Source of the DNA: Pseudomonas tensinigenes
GTDB lineage: Bacteria; Pseudomonadota; Gammaproteobacteria; Pseudomonadales; Pseudomonadaceae
DNA: 64,000 bases
NCBI RefSeq assembly: GCF_014268445.2
Contig: NZ_CP077089.1
Location: forward strand, 5,129,501 to 5,193,500
Direction: 5' to 3'
The notes below the pieces were generated by a model that worked only from the letters and a program-made list of their open reading frames with translations, was not told the origin of the DNA and did not search any database. Positions 22,317 through 31,761 of this stretch are shown here, piece after piece; the first letter of the stretch is position 1, and every line of letters starts with the position of its first letter. The translations under genes were made by a program, and so were the position numbers.

Positions 22317-23035
22317 AGCGGCAGGTCTACGCAGGCTTCCGGGACGAACAGGTAGCCTTTGCTGCGGATGGTCTTGATCAGGCGTGGATGGTCGGGGTCG
22401 TCGCCGATTTTCGGGCGGATGCGCGAAATGCGCACATCGATCGAACGGTCCTGACCGTCGTAACCAATGCCGCGTAGTGCGGTGAAGATTTCTTCGCGGG
22501 ACAGAATGCGCCCGGCGTTGGACACCAGCAGCCAGAGCAGATCGAATTCGGCGCTGGTCAGCTCGATGCCGTTGTCGCTCAGCCATGCCTCGCGCAAGGC
22601 GTCGTCGACCACCAACGGACCGAACTGCAGGCGACGGGATTTCTCTGCCACCGGTTCAGGTGTGTCGCTACGTCGCAGCAAGGCTTGAATGCGCGCCAGC
22701 AACAGACGTGGGCGCACCGGTTTGCACACGTAATCGTCGGCACCGAGGTCGAGGCCTTGGATCTGATCGGCATCGTCGGTGCGCGCGGTGAGCATCAGGA
22801 TCGGCCCGTCGTATTGATTGCGCACCTTGCGGCAGATGCTCAAGCCGTCTTCACCGGGCAGCATCAGGTCGAGGATCACCAGGTCCGGCTGCTCGCCGAT
22901 GATCCGCGCCGCTGCCAGCGCACCGTTGCCTTCGATGTCCACGCGCAGTCCATTGGCTTGCAAGTAGTCGCGCGTCAGTTCGGCCAGTCGCTGGTCATCC
23001 TCGACGATCAATACCTGAAAGGCTTGTTGCTCCAC
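22313..23035 (-). CDS. OmpR-family response regulator, RstA-like
   Basis: A 240-residue regulator with the acidic pair in LIVEDDQ, phospho-acceptor in ILDLMLPGEDG, a lysine in VCKPV and a C-terminal winged helix (RSIDVRISRIRPK). I chose GTG 23035 (VEQQAFQVLIVEDD) with AGAGG upstream over a longer in-frame start, because the extra residues look unlike protein and cross the REP-type repeat. It is the first gene of a two-gene operon with the RstB-like kinase and is divergent from nrdA. Confidence 0.9.
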   Translation of the reverse strand: MEQQAFQVLIVEDDQRLAELTRDYLQANGLRVDIEGNGALAAARIIGEQPDLVILDLMLPGEDGLSICRKVRNQYDGPILMLTARTDDADQIQGLDLGADDYVCKPVRPRLLLARIQALLRRSDTPEPVAEKSRRLQFGPLVVDDALREAWLSDNGIELTSAEFDLLWLLVSNAGRILSREEIFTALRGIGYDGQDRSIDVRISRIRPKIGDDPDHPRLIKTIRSKGYLFVPEACVDLPL

Positions 23036-23099
23036 CGGTGACCTCTGCTTTCTATTGTTATTAATAAAAGGAAGGCGATTGCCCGGACACACAATCCCC

Positions 23100-23196
23100 T
23101 GTAGGAGCTGTCGAGTGAAACGAGGCTGCGATCTTTTGATCTTGCTTTTCAAGATCAGGATCAAAAGATCGCAGCCTTCGGCAGCTCCTACAGGGG
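23100..23196. repeat. Palindromic repeat of the GTAGGAGCTG...GCGATCTTTTGATC family
   Basis: The arms TGTAGGAGCTG and CAGCTCCTACA enclose a second inverted pair (GGCTGCGATCTTTTGATC and its inverse), giving a long hairpin. It differs from the REP pairs elsewhere in the window. The rest of 23036-23909 holds nrdA control sites and no gene. Confidence 0.88.
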
Positions 23197-23467
23197 TATG
23201 CGATATTTAGCGTGATCCTCCCGTCCTTTTGTCATGTTTCTGGAGGATAACAATGCCTGCACATGGGCCGATTGTATAAACGGCGTACAGCCAGAACACA
23301 AGTCGGTAAATGCGTTCGGACGAGGCGGTTTTTTGTGATAGGGTTCGCGCCCTTAAAAATCCGCTAAAGCGTTTTTCGCGGTGAAAAAACAGTGACAGAC
23401 GGTCTAGCTCAGCAGGTTCGCGGCCTACACGCGAATTCCGGATTTCTTACACAATTTACGCACAGGT

Positions 23468-23476
23468 TTATCCACA
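23468..23476 (+). promoter_or_regulatory. DnaA box upstream of nrdA
   Basis: TTATCCACA is a perfect consensus DnaA box, 27 bp before the first NrdR-like site. DnaA control of nrdA is known in E. coli; the same role here is inference. Confidence 0.65.
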
Positions 23477-23502
23477 GCTAGTACGTTGCAAGCACCCTTG
23501 AA

Positions 23503-23550
23503 ACGCATTATCTTGTAGCACGGCGCAAGGAGAGACCCTACATATAGGGT
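23503..23550 (+). promoter_or_regulatory. Pair of NrdR-box-like sites upstream of nrdA
   Basis: ACCCTACATATAGGGT (23535-23550) fits the NrdR consensus acaCwAtATaTwGtgt at nearly all positions. ACGCATTATCTTGTAG (23503-23518) is a weaker match. Their starts are 32 bp apart, three helical turns, which is the usual arrangement of paired NrdR boxes. They lie about 360 bp before the nrdA ATG, implying a long leader. Confidence 0.7.
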
Positions 23551-23909
23551 TTTCCGCTCAAACGCCCAACCACATTTAGGGCCTGAAACTCAAGTGCTTT
23601 ATTGCCAGTTTCCGGTTGAACCAAGCAAGTTTTTCAAAGCCCAAACCGCACTTGCGGATGGCACCGTTTTTTAGGCCGGAAACGACCGGAACGGTACGGG
23701 TGTTGCAGTCATTACTGTCACCCTGGAAGGAGTTTGGCTCGAGCCTTGGTTCGGCGCCAAAGACTTCGGCAAGGATGCGGCGTTACAAGCCTTTTTCCTA
23801 CTGTTCCGAAGTTGTTACGCCGACGCTTGTCGGTTGCAGTGCTTCGGTACAGAACGGTGAGCACCATGACGGTGCCAAACAAACATAGAGAATGTGGAGA
23901 CCACCCCCC

Positions 23910-26804
23910 ATGCAAACCGACACAACTCGCGAGAACCCGCAGGGCACCTTGCCGCAGGCCGCTGATTCGAATTCGGATCTGGCAGCCACCGCGCCTGGTC
24001 AACTGCGCGTGATCAAGCGCAATGGCACTGTCGTTCCTTACACCGATGACAAGATCACCGTCGCTATCACCAAAGCGTTCCTCGCAGTTGAAGGCGGCAC
24101 CGCTGCCGCTTCGTCGCGAATCCATGACACCGTTGCGCGTCTGACCGAACAGGTCACCGCAACCTTCAAGCGTCGCATGCCGTCGGGTGGCACCATCCAC
24201 ATCGAAGAAATCCAGGACCAGGTCGAACTGGCCCTGATGCGTGCCGGTGAGCAGAAAGTTGCTCGCGACTACGTGATCTACCGTGACGGTCGTTCGAAAG
24301 AACGCGCTGCCCACGCACCGGCCGAAGAAGCGGTCAACGCGCACCCGTCGATCCGCATCACCCGTGCCGACGGTAGCCTGGCGCCGCTGGACATGGGTCG
24401 TCTGAACACCATCGTCACCGAAGCGTGCGAAGGTCTGGAAGAAGTCGACGGCGACCTGATCCAGCGCGAAACCCTGAAAAACCTCTACGACGGCGTGGCC
24501 CTGACCGACGTCAACACCGCGCTGGTAATGACCGCGCGTACCCTGGTTGAGCGTGAGCCGAACTACTCGTTCGTGACCGCCCGCCTGCTGATGGACACCC
24601 TGCGTGCCGAAGGCCTGGGCTTCCTCGGTGTGGCCGAAAGCGCCACTCACCACGAAATGGCTGACCTGTACGCCAAGGCACTGCCGGCTTACATCGCCAA
24701 AGGTATCGAGTTCGAACTGCTGAACCCTGTGCTGGCCTCCTTCGACCTGGAAAAACTGGGCAAGGCGATCAACCACGAGCGTGATCAGCAATTCACCTAC
24801 CTGGGCCTGCAAACCCTGTACGACCGTTACTTCATCCACAAGGATGGTATTCGTTTCGAACTGCCACAGATCTTCTTCATGCGCGTGGCCATGGGCCTGG
24901 CGATCGAAGAGAAGCAGAAAGAAGACCGTGCGATCGAGTTCTACAACCTGCTGTCGTCCTTCGACTACATGTCGTCGACCCCGACCCTGTTCAACGCCGG
25001 TACCCTGCGTCCACAACTGTCGAGCTGCTACCTGACTACCGTGCCGGATGACCTCTCGGGCATCTACCACGCGATCCACGACAACGCCATGTTGTCGAAA
25101 TTCGCTGGCGGCCTGGGCAACGACTGGACGCCGGTGCGTGCACTGGGTTCGTACATCAAGGGCACCAACGGCAAGTCGCAAGGCGTGGTTCCGTTCCTCA
25201 AAGTAGTGAACGACACCGCCGTAGCCGTTAACCAGGGTGGCAAGCGCAAAGGCGCTGTGTGTGCCTACCTGGAAACCTGGCACATGGACATCGAAGAGTT
25301 CATCGAACTCCGCAAGAACACCGGTGATGATCGTCGTCGTACCCACGACATGAACACCGCCAACTGGATCCCTGACCTGTTCATGAAGCGTGTCTTCGAT
25401 GACGGCAAGTGGACCCTGTTCTCGCCATCCGAAGTGCCGGACCTGCACGACCTGACCGGTAAAGCCTTCGAAGAGCGCTACGAGTACTACGAAGCCCTGA
25501 CCGAATACCCAGGCAAGGTCAAACTGTTCAAGACCATCCAGGCCAAAGACCTGTGGCGCAAAATGCTCTCCATGCTGTTTGAAACCGGCCACCCATGGCT
25601 GACCTTCAAAGACCCGTGCAACCTGCGCAGCCCGCAGCAGCACGTCGGCGTGGTTCACAGCTCGAACCTGTGCACCGAGATCACCTTGAACACCAACAAG
25701 GACGAGATCGCCGTTTGCAACCTGGGTTCGATCAACCTGCCGAACCACATCGTGGATGGCAAGCTGGACACCGCCAAGCTGCAACGCACCGTGAACACCG
25801 CCGTGCGCATGCTCGATAACGTGATCGACATCAACTACTACTCGGTGCCGCAAGCGAAGAACTCCAACGTCAAGCACCGTCCGGTCGGTCTGGGCATCAT
25901 GGGCTTCCAGGACGCTTTGTACCTGCAGCACATCCCTTACGGTTCCGACGCTGCCGTCGAGTTCGCCGACAAGTCGATGGAAGCGGTCAGCTACTACGCG
26001 ATCCAGGCCTCCTGCGACCTGGCTGACGAGCGTGGCGCTTACGAGACGTTCCAGGGTTCGCTGTGGTCCAAAGGCATCCTGCCGCTGGATTCGCAACAGA
26101 TCCTGATCGAGCAACGTGGCCAGAAGTACATCGATGTCGACCTGAACGAAACCCTCGACTGGGCACCGGTTCGCGCCCGTGTACAGAAAGGCATTCGTAA
26201 CTCGAACATCATGGCCATCGCACCGACCGCGACCATCGCCAACATCACTGGCGTCTCGCAGTCGATCGAACCGACCTACCAGAACCTCTATGTGAAATCG
26301 AACCTGTCGGGCGAATTCACCGTGATCAACCCGTACCTGGTTCGCGACCTGAAAGCTCGCGGTCTGTGGGACTCGGTCATGATCAACGACCTGAAGTACT
26401 ACGACGGTTCGGTTCAGCAGATCGAGCGCATCCCGCAAGAGCTCAAAGAGCTCTACGCGACCGCGTTCGAAGTGGACACCAAGTGGATCGTTGACGCGGC
26501 CAGCCGTCGTCAGAAGTGGATCGACCAGGCCCAGTCGCTGAACCTGTACATCGCCGGCGCATCGGGCAAGAAGCTCGACGTGACCTACCGCATGGCCTGG
26601 TACCGTGGTCTGAAAACCACTTACTACCTCCGTGCCCTGGCTGCGACCAGCACCGAGAAGTCGACCATCAGCACCAGCAAGCTGAACGCTGTTTCCAGCG
26701 GCGGCAACCACGGCGACGATTCGGTTCTGGCGGCTCCTGCCGGTCCTGCTCCAGTGCCAAAGGCTTGCGCGATCGACGAGCCGGATTGCGAAGCTTGCCA
26801 ATGA
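23910..26804 (+). CDS. nrdA: Class Ia ribonucleotide reductase, alpha subunit NrdA
   Basis: The catalytic subunit reduces ribonucleoside diphosphates for DNA synthesis, using the tyrosyl radical of NrdB. The product has 964 residues. The N-terminus carries two ATP-cone domains (about 33-125 and 145-235), as in P. aeruginosa NrdA, for dATP feedback. The core has Cys373 (SSCYL), the Asn586/Cys588/Glu590 set (NLCTE) and Cys603 (VCNLGS). The tail has Cys960 and Cys963 (CEACQ) for re-reduction. All catalytic residues are present. nrdB, normally the next gene, is absent from the rest of the window; a recombinase gene follows after 142 bp. Confidence 0.96.
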   Translation: MQTDTTRENPQGTLPQAADSNSDLAATAPGQLRVIKRNGTVVPYTDDKITVAITKAFLAVEGGTAAASSRIHDTVARLTEQVTATFKRRMPSGGTIHIEEIQDQVELALMRAGEQKVARDYVIYRDGRSKERAAHAPAEEAVNAHPSIRITRADGSLAPLDMGRLNTIVTEACEGLEEVDGDLIQRETLKNLYDGVALTDVNTALVMTARTLVEREPNYSFVTARLLMDTLRAEGLGFLGVAESATHHEMADLYAKALPAYIAKGIEFELLNPVLASFDLEKLGKAINHERDQQFTYLGLQTLYDRYFIHKDGIRFELPQIFFMRVAMGLAIEEKQKEDRAIEFYNLLSSFDYMSSTPTLFNAGTLRPQLSSCYLTTVPDDLSGIYHAIHDNAMLSKFAGGLGNDWTPVRALGSYIKGTNGKSQGVVPFLKVVNDTAVAVNQGGKRKGAVCAYLETWHMDIEEFIELRKNTGDDRRRTHDMNTANWIPDLFMKRVFDDGKWTLFSPSEVPDLHDLTGKAFEERYEYYEALTEYPGKVKLFKTIQAKDLWRKMLSMLFETGHPWLTFKDPCNLRSPQQHVGVVHSSNLCTEITLNTNKDEIAVCNLGSINLPNHIVDGKLDTAKLQRTVNTAVRMLDNVIDINYYSVPQAKNSNVKHRPVGLGIMGFQDALYLQHIPYGSDAAVEFADKSMEAVSYYAIQASCDLADERGAYETFQGSLWSKGILPLDSQQILIEQRGQKYIDVDLNETLDWAPVRARVQKGIRNSNIMAIAPTATIANITGVSQSIEPTYQNLYVKSNLSGEFTVINPYLVRDLKARGLWDSVMINDLKYYDGSVQQIERIPQELKELYATAFEVDTKWIVDAASRRQKWIDQAQSLNLYIAGASGKKLDVTYRMAWYRGLKTTYYLRALAATSTEKSTISTSKLNAVSSGGNHGDDSVLAAPAGPAPVPKACAIDEPDCEACQ

Positions 26805-26819
26805 CAGCCAGGTACAAAT

Positions 26820-26948
26820 AAACGTATACATTCATCTAGAACTATCCATCAACCCCCTGATTCTCAGGGGGTTTTTTTGTTTACAGAAAAATTTGCTCTC
26901 CCTATACTCCAAAGCCTGAAATCACAGGTTATGGAAAACGTATACATT
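26820..26948. repeat. 13-bp direct repeats at the left edge of the island
   Basis: AAACGTATACATT occurs at 26820-26832, just after nrdA, and again at 26936-26948, on the first recombinase start. Each holds the palindrome GTATAC. They could be an attachment core plus recombinase-binding arm, or two operator copies. Confidence 0.5.
26851..26879 (+). terminator. Rho-independent terminator after nrdA
   Basis: AACCCCCTGA pairs with TCAGGGGGTT across a TTC loop and is followed by a run of seven T. It separates nrdA transcription from the island recombinase genes. Confidence 0.92.
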
Positions 26949-28182
26949 GAAAGCTTTCCGACTAAGATCATTCACTGCTACAGATGGCCTGCCTATGGCT
27001 GTCTTGGTAGATGAGGATGGCTCTCCTCTCTTCCTTCCAAATGTGTACGCAACCATCAAATACCGTGATAGGGGTGCTGCTCTAACTACCACCGGAAAGG
27101 TATTGCGCACTATTGGTATGGCCTACCTATGGGCACGCGCCAGATCGATAGATCTTCACGCAGCGATGCTTTCAGAGACATTCCTCTCCCTCGAACAGTG
27201 CGAAGACTTGGCTAACTTCCTGAGGATGAGTCGGCAGGGGCAGGATTCTGAGGTACAAGTAGCGAACTCGGTAAAACCGCAGAAGATCACTCGATTGGAG
27301 AAGGTGCGTGGAAGGATGGCTGATACTAAGTCAAACACTCATGCATCGGCAGAGGACGGCGGCTATCGAATTCAAACGATTGCCAGATTCTTTGATCACT
27401 ATCACGAGCGTTTGTGTAACCAAGCACTACCTAGCGGTCAGATCAATCTTAAACAAGCTCGTGAACAGGCGATCAAGAGGTTTCGAGCTCTAGCCCCTCG
27501 AACAGGGACTACGCCTCAAGGAGACCCCGTTGAGGGCTTGCCTGAAACGGTGATGATCAAGGTCGATGGTGCCTTCACTCCTGGCACAGCTGAGAACCCA
27601 TTCAAGAAAGGGTTTATCCAGACGAGAAATTACCTGATGTACCGAATTTTCTCGGACAACGGAATGCGCCGTAACGAGCTGAGATATGTGCGCGTAGAAG
27701 ACGTAGATTATGCCCGCAAGAGAGTGATGGTTCGGGTTTCAAAAACGCGTCCACGAAGCCTCGTCATTTCGCAGAAAACGGCTGATGTCTATCGTACCTT
27801 TGTGAAAGACCACTGGAGCAAAATCCCTGTCAGCAAGCGCTCTCACGGCTACTTGTTTATCACACGTACCGGAAATCAAATTTCCGAGTCTGCCATAAAC
27901 CTGATGTTCCAAGTAGCCAGAGAAAGCTCCGCCGCAATACCAGACTACCTTGCACCTCATTCCATGCGTAGAACATGGAACGACAGGCTGAGCAGGAAAA
28001 TCGACGCGATGCCGCCTGAGAAGCGTATTTCTGCCGAAGAGGAAAAGAAAATTCGTATTCACAACAATGGATGGTCGAATGAGTCCCAACTGGCCTCAAG
28101 GTATGCAGCGCGGTCGATTCGCGAGAAGGCAAACAAAATCGCTGAAGAGCTAGCGAACGAAATTGCAGGTAAGGCGACATGA
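26947..28182 (+). CDS. Tyrosine recombinase, first of the island recombinase operon
   Basis: A 411-residue integrase-type protein. The catalytic C-terminal half shows Arg in DNGMRRNELRYV, a lysine-containing hairpin (VRVSKTRPR), the HxxR box in PHSMRRTW, Trp in NNGWSNES and a candidate nucleophile Tyr in LASRYAAR. The frame opens with TTG inside the direct repeat at 26936-26948; an ATG at 26995 is an alternative. Its last bases overlap the next recombinase start (ATGA). It is upstream of, but not one of, the three named Gmt proteins. Confidence 0.85.
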   Translation: MKAFRLRSFTATDGLPMAVLVDEDGSPLFLPNVYATIKYRDRGAALTTTGKVLRTIGMAYLWARARSIDLHAAMLSETFLSLEQCEDLANFLRMSRQGQDSEVQVANSVKPQKITRLEKVRGRMADTKSNTHASAEDGGYRIQTIARFFDHYHERLCNQALPSGQINLKQAREQAIKRFRALAPRTGTTPQGDPVEGLPETVMIKVDGAFTPGTAENPFKKGFIQTRNYLMYRIFSDNGMRRNELRYVRVEDVDYARKRVMVRVSKTRPRSLVISQKTADVYRTFVKDHWSKIPVSKRSHGYLFITRTGNQISESAINLMFQVARESSAAIPDYLAPHSMRRTWNDRLSRKIDAMPPEKRISAEEEKKIRIHNNGWSNESQLASRYAARSIREKANKIAEELANEIAGKAT

Positions 28183-29642
28183 GAACTATCACAACCGCTT
28201 TACCCCCGGAGAGCGGCTGCAGCACTGAAACCATCTATAACAAACGGATCGTATTACTTGACGGACGCACGGTGGAAGTATCATTGGGTGTAAAGCTCAC
28301 TATCCATGATAGAGACAGGAAGTCATGCCCTATCCACTTTGACATTTTAAATTCGCGCAATGCTTTACACGTTAGCCTCTTTGCATGTTTATCAACAATT
28401 CTTTCAACACATAGCCTTAGCTACGTATCAACAACCAGCCAAGCATTGCGTGTTTGGCTGTCTCACGAAGAAAATTCAAGTTGCACTACCGTAACTCTGA
28501 AAGAAATCAGCAGCATCCTGAGTATCAAACCATCGTATAGGGCTTTTATTATTCCAACCCTTCGCCGAGTCAAAGAATACTCTTTGCTTGGGCTATCGGA
28601 TGAAGTTGCCAACTTTTTAGAAAACGAGCATAAGTGGGAGCAGAAAGGTGGCGGTTCATACTACACACTGATTACGAACGATCCTGAAAAGGGCGCGCTG
28701 ACCAATCAGGAGCTCCACAACATTCACCTCTGCCTAAATGAAGGTTACGCACGCAAAAAGGTCTCTGTATATGAATACACTGTCTGCTGGTTTTTCATTG
28801 GCACAGGTGTAAGGCCGGTACAGGCCGCACGGATGACCCGTGGGGACGTAATAATTCACGATAGAGCAGGAATGGAGGTCACTCTTCGAATACCGCTGGC
28901 CAAAGGAGAGGGGCTCATTTCCAGCGAATACTGGATCAGAAAGGCTCCCACAGTTTTGGCTGAGTGCTTGATCAGGTATTTGGATATCTATGCCAACTCT
29001 CAATCCACCGATACTGATCCGCTATTCGGCGGCACGCCAAACGAGTTGGGCATACTCGCTACCAGAACTCTCGCGATGCTTCCGACATATTCGGAGCGTC
29101 TTGAAGGCCCGATCCACATTACGGCCTACAGATTCCGTTATACCATGGCCACTCGCGCTTTGGCACAAGGTGCATCCGATGCGGAAGTAGCTAGGCTGCT
29201 CACTCACCGGAGCACCTCATGCATCAAGTTCTACAGAGCTTCAATGCCGCAACTTCAGAAGCCAATCAGGCAGGCGGTCGGTAAAGAGATGGATTACTTC
29301 GCCAGCGCCTTCCAGGGGCGTCTGATTGAGCATCTCGATGAGGCTAGCCGTGCAGGAGATGGCGAATGCGTTATTGCTGACTATCTACGGTTGACTGGCG
29401 AGACGCTGGGCGCTTGCGGAACTCGCGCTGAATGCCACCAGCACGCCCCTATCGCCTGCCTGTCATGCCCATATTTTGAACCCTTGATTAATGCTCCTTG
29501 GGAAACCCTGATGGTCACGTTGATTGAGGATCAAAAAGTTGAAACCGAGCCACGTATCCAGCAGATCAATCACAATGCTATGGCAGCTATTCAGCAAATT
29601 ATTACAGTGCGGGATAGCAGGATGACTGAGGCAGTGTCTTGA
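28179..29642 (+). CDS. gmtY: Tyrosine recombinase, Gamma-Mobile-Trio GmtY-like
   Basis: A 487-residue recombinase. Box I arginine is in TGVRPVQAARMTRGD; box II is YRFRYTMA, with Tyr in place of the usual His of HxxR; then LLTHRST and the likely nucleophile Tyr in IKFYRAS. The C-terminal tail carries a cysteine/histidine cluster (CGTRAECHQHAP, CLSCPYF) that could bind zinc. It overlaps the upstream recombinase by four bases and is one base from the next gene. Size, order and partners match GmtY of the Gamma-Mobile-Trio islands described in Vibrio; the name rests on architecture, not an alignment. Confidence 0.8.
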   Translation: MRTITTALPPESGCSTETIYNKRIVLLDGRTVEVSLGVKLTIHDRDRKSCPIHFDILNSRNALHVSLFACLSTILSTHSLSYVSTTSQALRVWLSHEENSSCTTVTLKEISSILSIKPSYRAFIIPTLRRVKEYSLLGLSDEVANFLENEHKWEQKGGGSYYTLITNDPEKGALTNQELHNIHLCLNEGYARKKVSVYEYTVCWFFIGTGVRPVQAARMTRGDVIIHDRAGMEVTLRIPLAKGEGLISSEYWIRKAPTVLAECLIRYLDIYANSQSTDTDPLFGGTPNELGILATRTLAMLPTYSERLEGPIHITAYRFRYTMATRALAQGASDAEVARLLTHRSTSCIKFYRASMPQLQKPIRQAVGKEMDYFASAFQGRLIEHLDEASRAGDGECVIADYLRLTGETLGACGTRAECHQHAPIACLSCPYFEPLINAPWETLMVTLIEDQKVETEPRIQQINHNAMAAIQQIITVRDSRMTEAVS

Positions 29643-29643
29643 C

Positions 29644-31761
29644 ATGGGCGAGCTAGTACATTTCGCAGGCAAGTCCGAATTGGCGGCAAGCGCCAACCTT
29701 GAAAACTTTATTCTTCATGCCAAAGCTAATATTCCGTTCACCAATGTGATTTGGGATGAAAATAGCTGGGATATTACCAGCTTCAATATTGGTAAAAACC
29801 AAGGACGAAGGAAAGATATCGCTCATTTTAAATGCATGAGAGACCCTTCAAAAAACAAGTCGATTGTCGAAATACCATTTGAGCGCCCATTTCTAGAGTT
29901 CGCAAAATCGGCTTTCAGTGAAATCATGCGACGCTTTCGGCTTAAAGAATTTAAGCGTTATCTCTACGCAATGCAGGCGATAGAGCAGGCCCTATTGAAT
30001 GCTGGCAGGAATGCATGCATAACTGCGCTAGATGCGACTGTATTAGACGATGCGGCACAGTTGCTACGTGAGCGCTTCAAAGATGCTTGGAGTGTCGGGC
30101 GCTGCCTGGAGCGCCTGCTAACCCAAATCATTGCACCCGCCAAGCTAACACCAACGTTTATTGAGTGGGTTTCTCCGATACCTTACAAACAGCAAATCCG
30201 GACGGATCGTGTTGCTCCGAAAAATAACGATCAGGTTGTTGGTCGCCTGCCTAGCGTACAAACCATTCTCGATCTCGCAGATATTCACCATACGAGTGAG
30301 CATATCCCGGATCGAGTCGTGACAGCGTTTGTTACACTAGCAATGTTCGCCCCCAGCCGGGGATCTGAGATCCTGTCGCTCCCATTGAACTGCATACGTC
30401 ATGTTCAGAGCGACGAAGGCACGATGATGGGACTGGCGTGGGATCCGGCGAAGAACGGGGTGCCGCTTACTAAGTTCGCGGCATCGGAGCAATTCGAAAG
30501 GCTGGCGACAGAAACTGTCGATTTCTTACTTGAGCTGGGAATACCCGCCAGAAAGGCTGCATTGTGGTACGCACAGAACCCTGGAAGGCTGTACCTACCA
30601 CCCGAACTTGAAAACCTAAGGGGGAAGCCTATTACCCTTTACGAAGCGTCCAAAATCTTAGGCAAAAAAACTGAGATCCATTCCAGCCACGCTGTTAGGT
30701 ACGGTTTGGTGAGGACGGGGGGAAAAACAAGCGACCCTTTACGTGTAAGCGATCTAAAGGCCCGTGGCGCTGCACTTTTCGAATTTTCGTCACTCGAAAG
30801 CTTTGTGCTCAAAAAACTTCCTGAGATCTTTCCCATCCTAGATGGATCGACTGGATTGAAATGGCAGGACGCGCTATTCGTACTACCAGAGAACGTGCTG
30901 AATCCTACCGCAGAGTCGCTTTTCAATGTTCCCGCAGTCTTCAGTATTAATCAGATAAACAACCAACTTGGCTCCAACCCAAACGGCGTTACCATTTTTT
31001 CTAGGAACGGGAAAACGAACCGTGACGGGAGTCCAATGACTATCACGACTCACGGTTTCCGACACCTACTGAACACCCTTGCGCAGAGCAAGCACCTAAG
31101 CCAATCGTTGATTGCCTTTTGGTCGGGACGCAGGGATGTCCGGCAGAATGCGTGGTACGACCATTTACCTCAAGAGGCATTCATCGAAGCCTATCTCAAA
31201 CTCGGTGACAACGTCGGAGGCTTATCCTCAGGAGAAGCACTGGGCGATAAACTGCACGCTCTGATTGCCAGCCATGGGCTGACAGAACGGGAAGCGATGG
31301 GCATTGAGCTAGGCGCAATCAGCATGACGCGCTATGGCCTCTGTAAACATGACTATGCCTTGACTCCATGCCCTCTAGATAAAGACTGCGTAAATTGTTC
31401 CGAGCATGTATTCGTGAAGGGTGACAGTCGCCATAAGGCAGAGGCTGAGTTTCAATTCAAAATGCACAAAAACGCTGTCGCTGCTGCCTCAGCAGCGCTA
31501 GCAAACGGCGAACCGGGGGCCTCACGCTGGCTCAAGCAGAACCAACCAAGAATGGAGCGTTGGGCTTTGGTACTTGAGAAAATGAATGATCCGACTATCC
31601 CTGATGGAACCATGATCACGCTCCCTCCACCAGAGAATACCCAATCCAAAACCGGCCTGGCTCATGCCGTTCGAATGATCACAACAGACAGTAAACAGCA
31701 GCAGGAGCCTTATTCCGCCGACGAAGCTGAGGCCGCTCTGCTGTCTTTGGAGTTCTTTTAA
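29644..31761 (+). CDS. gmtZ: Large tyrosine recombinase, Gamma-Mobile-Trio GmtZ-like
   Basis: A 705-residue recombinase, large for the family. The catalytic arginine lies in MFAPSRGSEILSLP, the HxxR box in THGFRHLLNT, followed by FWSGRRDVRQNAWYDH with the candidate nucleophile Tyr. A C-terminal cysteine-rich knuckle follows (CKHDYALTPCPLD, CVNCSEH). The layout parallels TnpB of Tn554 in being a second, longer recombinase next to a shorter one. Its stop overlaps the start of the small coiled-coil gene by one base. Confidence 0.8.
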   Translation: MGELVHFAGKSELAASANLENFILHAKANIPFTNVIWDENSWDITSFNIGKNQGRRKDIAHFKCMRDPSKNKSIVEIPFERPFLEFAKSAFSEIMRRFRLKEFKRYLYAMQAIEQALLNAGRNACITALDATVLDDAAQLLRERFKDAWSVGRCLERLLTQIIAPAKLTPTFIEWVSPIPYKQQIRTDRVAPKNNDQVVGRLPSVQTILDLADIHHTSEHIPDRVVTAFVTLAMFAPSRGSEILSLPLNCIRHVQSDEGTMMGLAWDPAKNGVPLTKFAASEQFERLATETVDFLLELGIPARKAALWYAQNPGRLYLPPELENLRGKPITLYEASKILGKKTEIHSSHAVRYGLVRTGGKTSDPLRVSDLKARGAALFEFSSLESFVLKKLPEIFPILDGSTGLKWQDALFVLPENVLNPTAESLFNVPAVFSINQINNQLGSNPNGVTIFSRNGKTNRDGSPMTITTHGFRHLLNTLAQSKHLSQSLIAFWSGRRDVRQNAWYDHLPQEAFIEAYLKLGDNVGGLSSGEALGDKLHALIASHGLTEREAMGIELGAISMTRYGLCKHDYALTPCPLDKDCVNCSEHVFVKGDSRHKAEAEFQFKMHKNAVAAASAALANGEPGASRWLKQNQPRMERWALVLEKMNDPTIPDGTMITLPPPENTQSKTGLAHAVRMITTDSKQQQEPYSADEAEAALLSLEFF

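Noticed and set aside
20646..22355. Long plus-strand open frame opposite the RstB-like kinase
   Set aside because: Same shadow effect. The minus-strand frame has every kinase motif.
23718..26831. Very long minus-strand open frame opposite nrdA
   Set aside because: It mirrors the codon pattern of nrdA in GC-rich DNA, has low-complexity His/Arg/Val-rich translation and no ribosome site. nrdA itself is certain.
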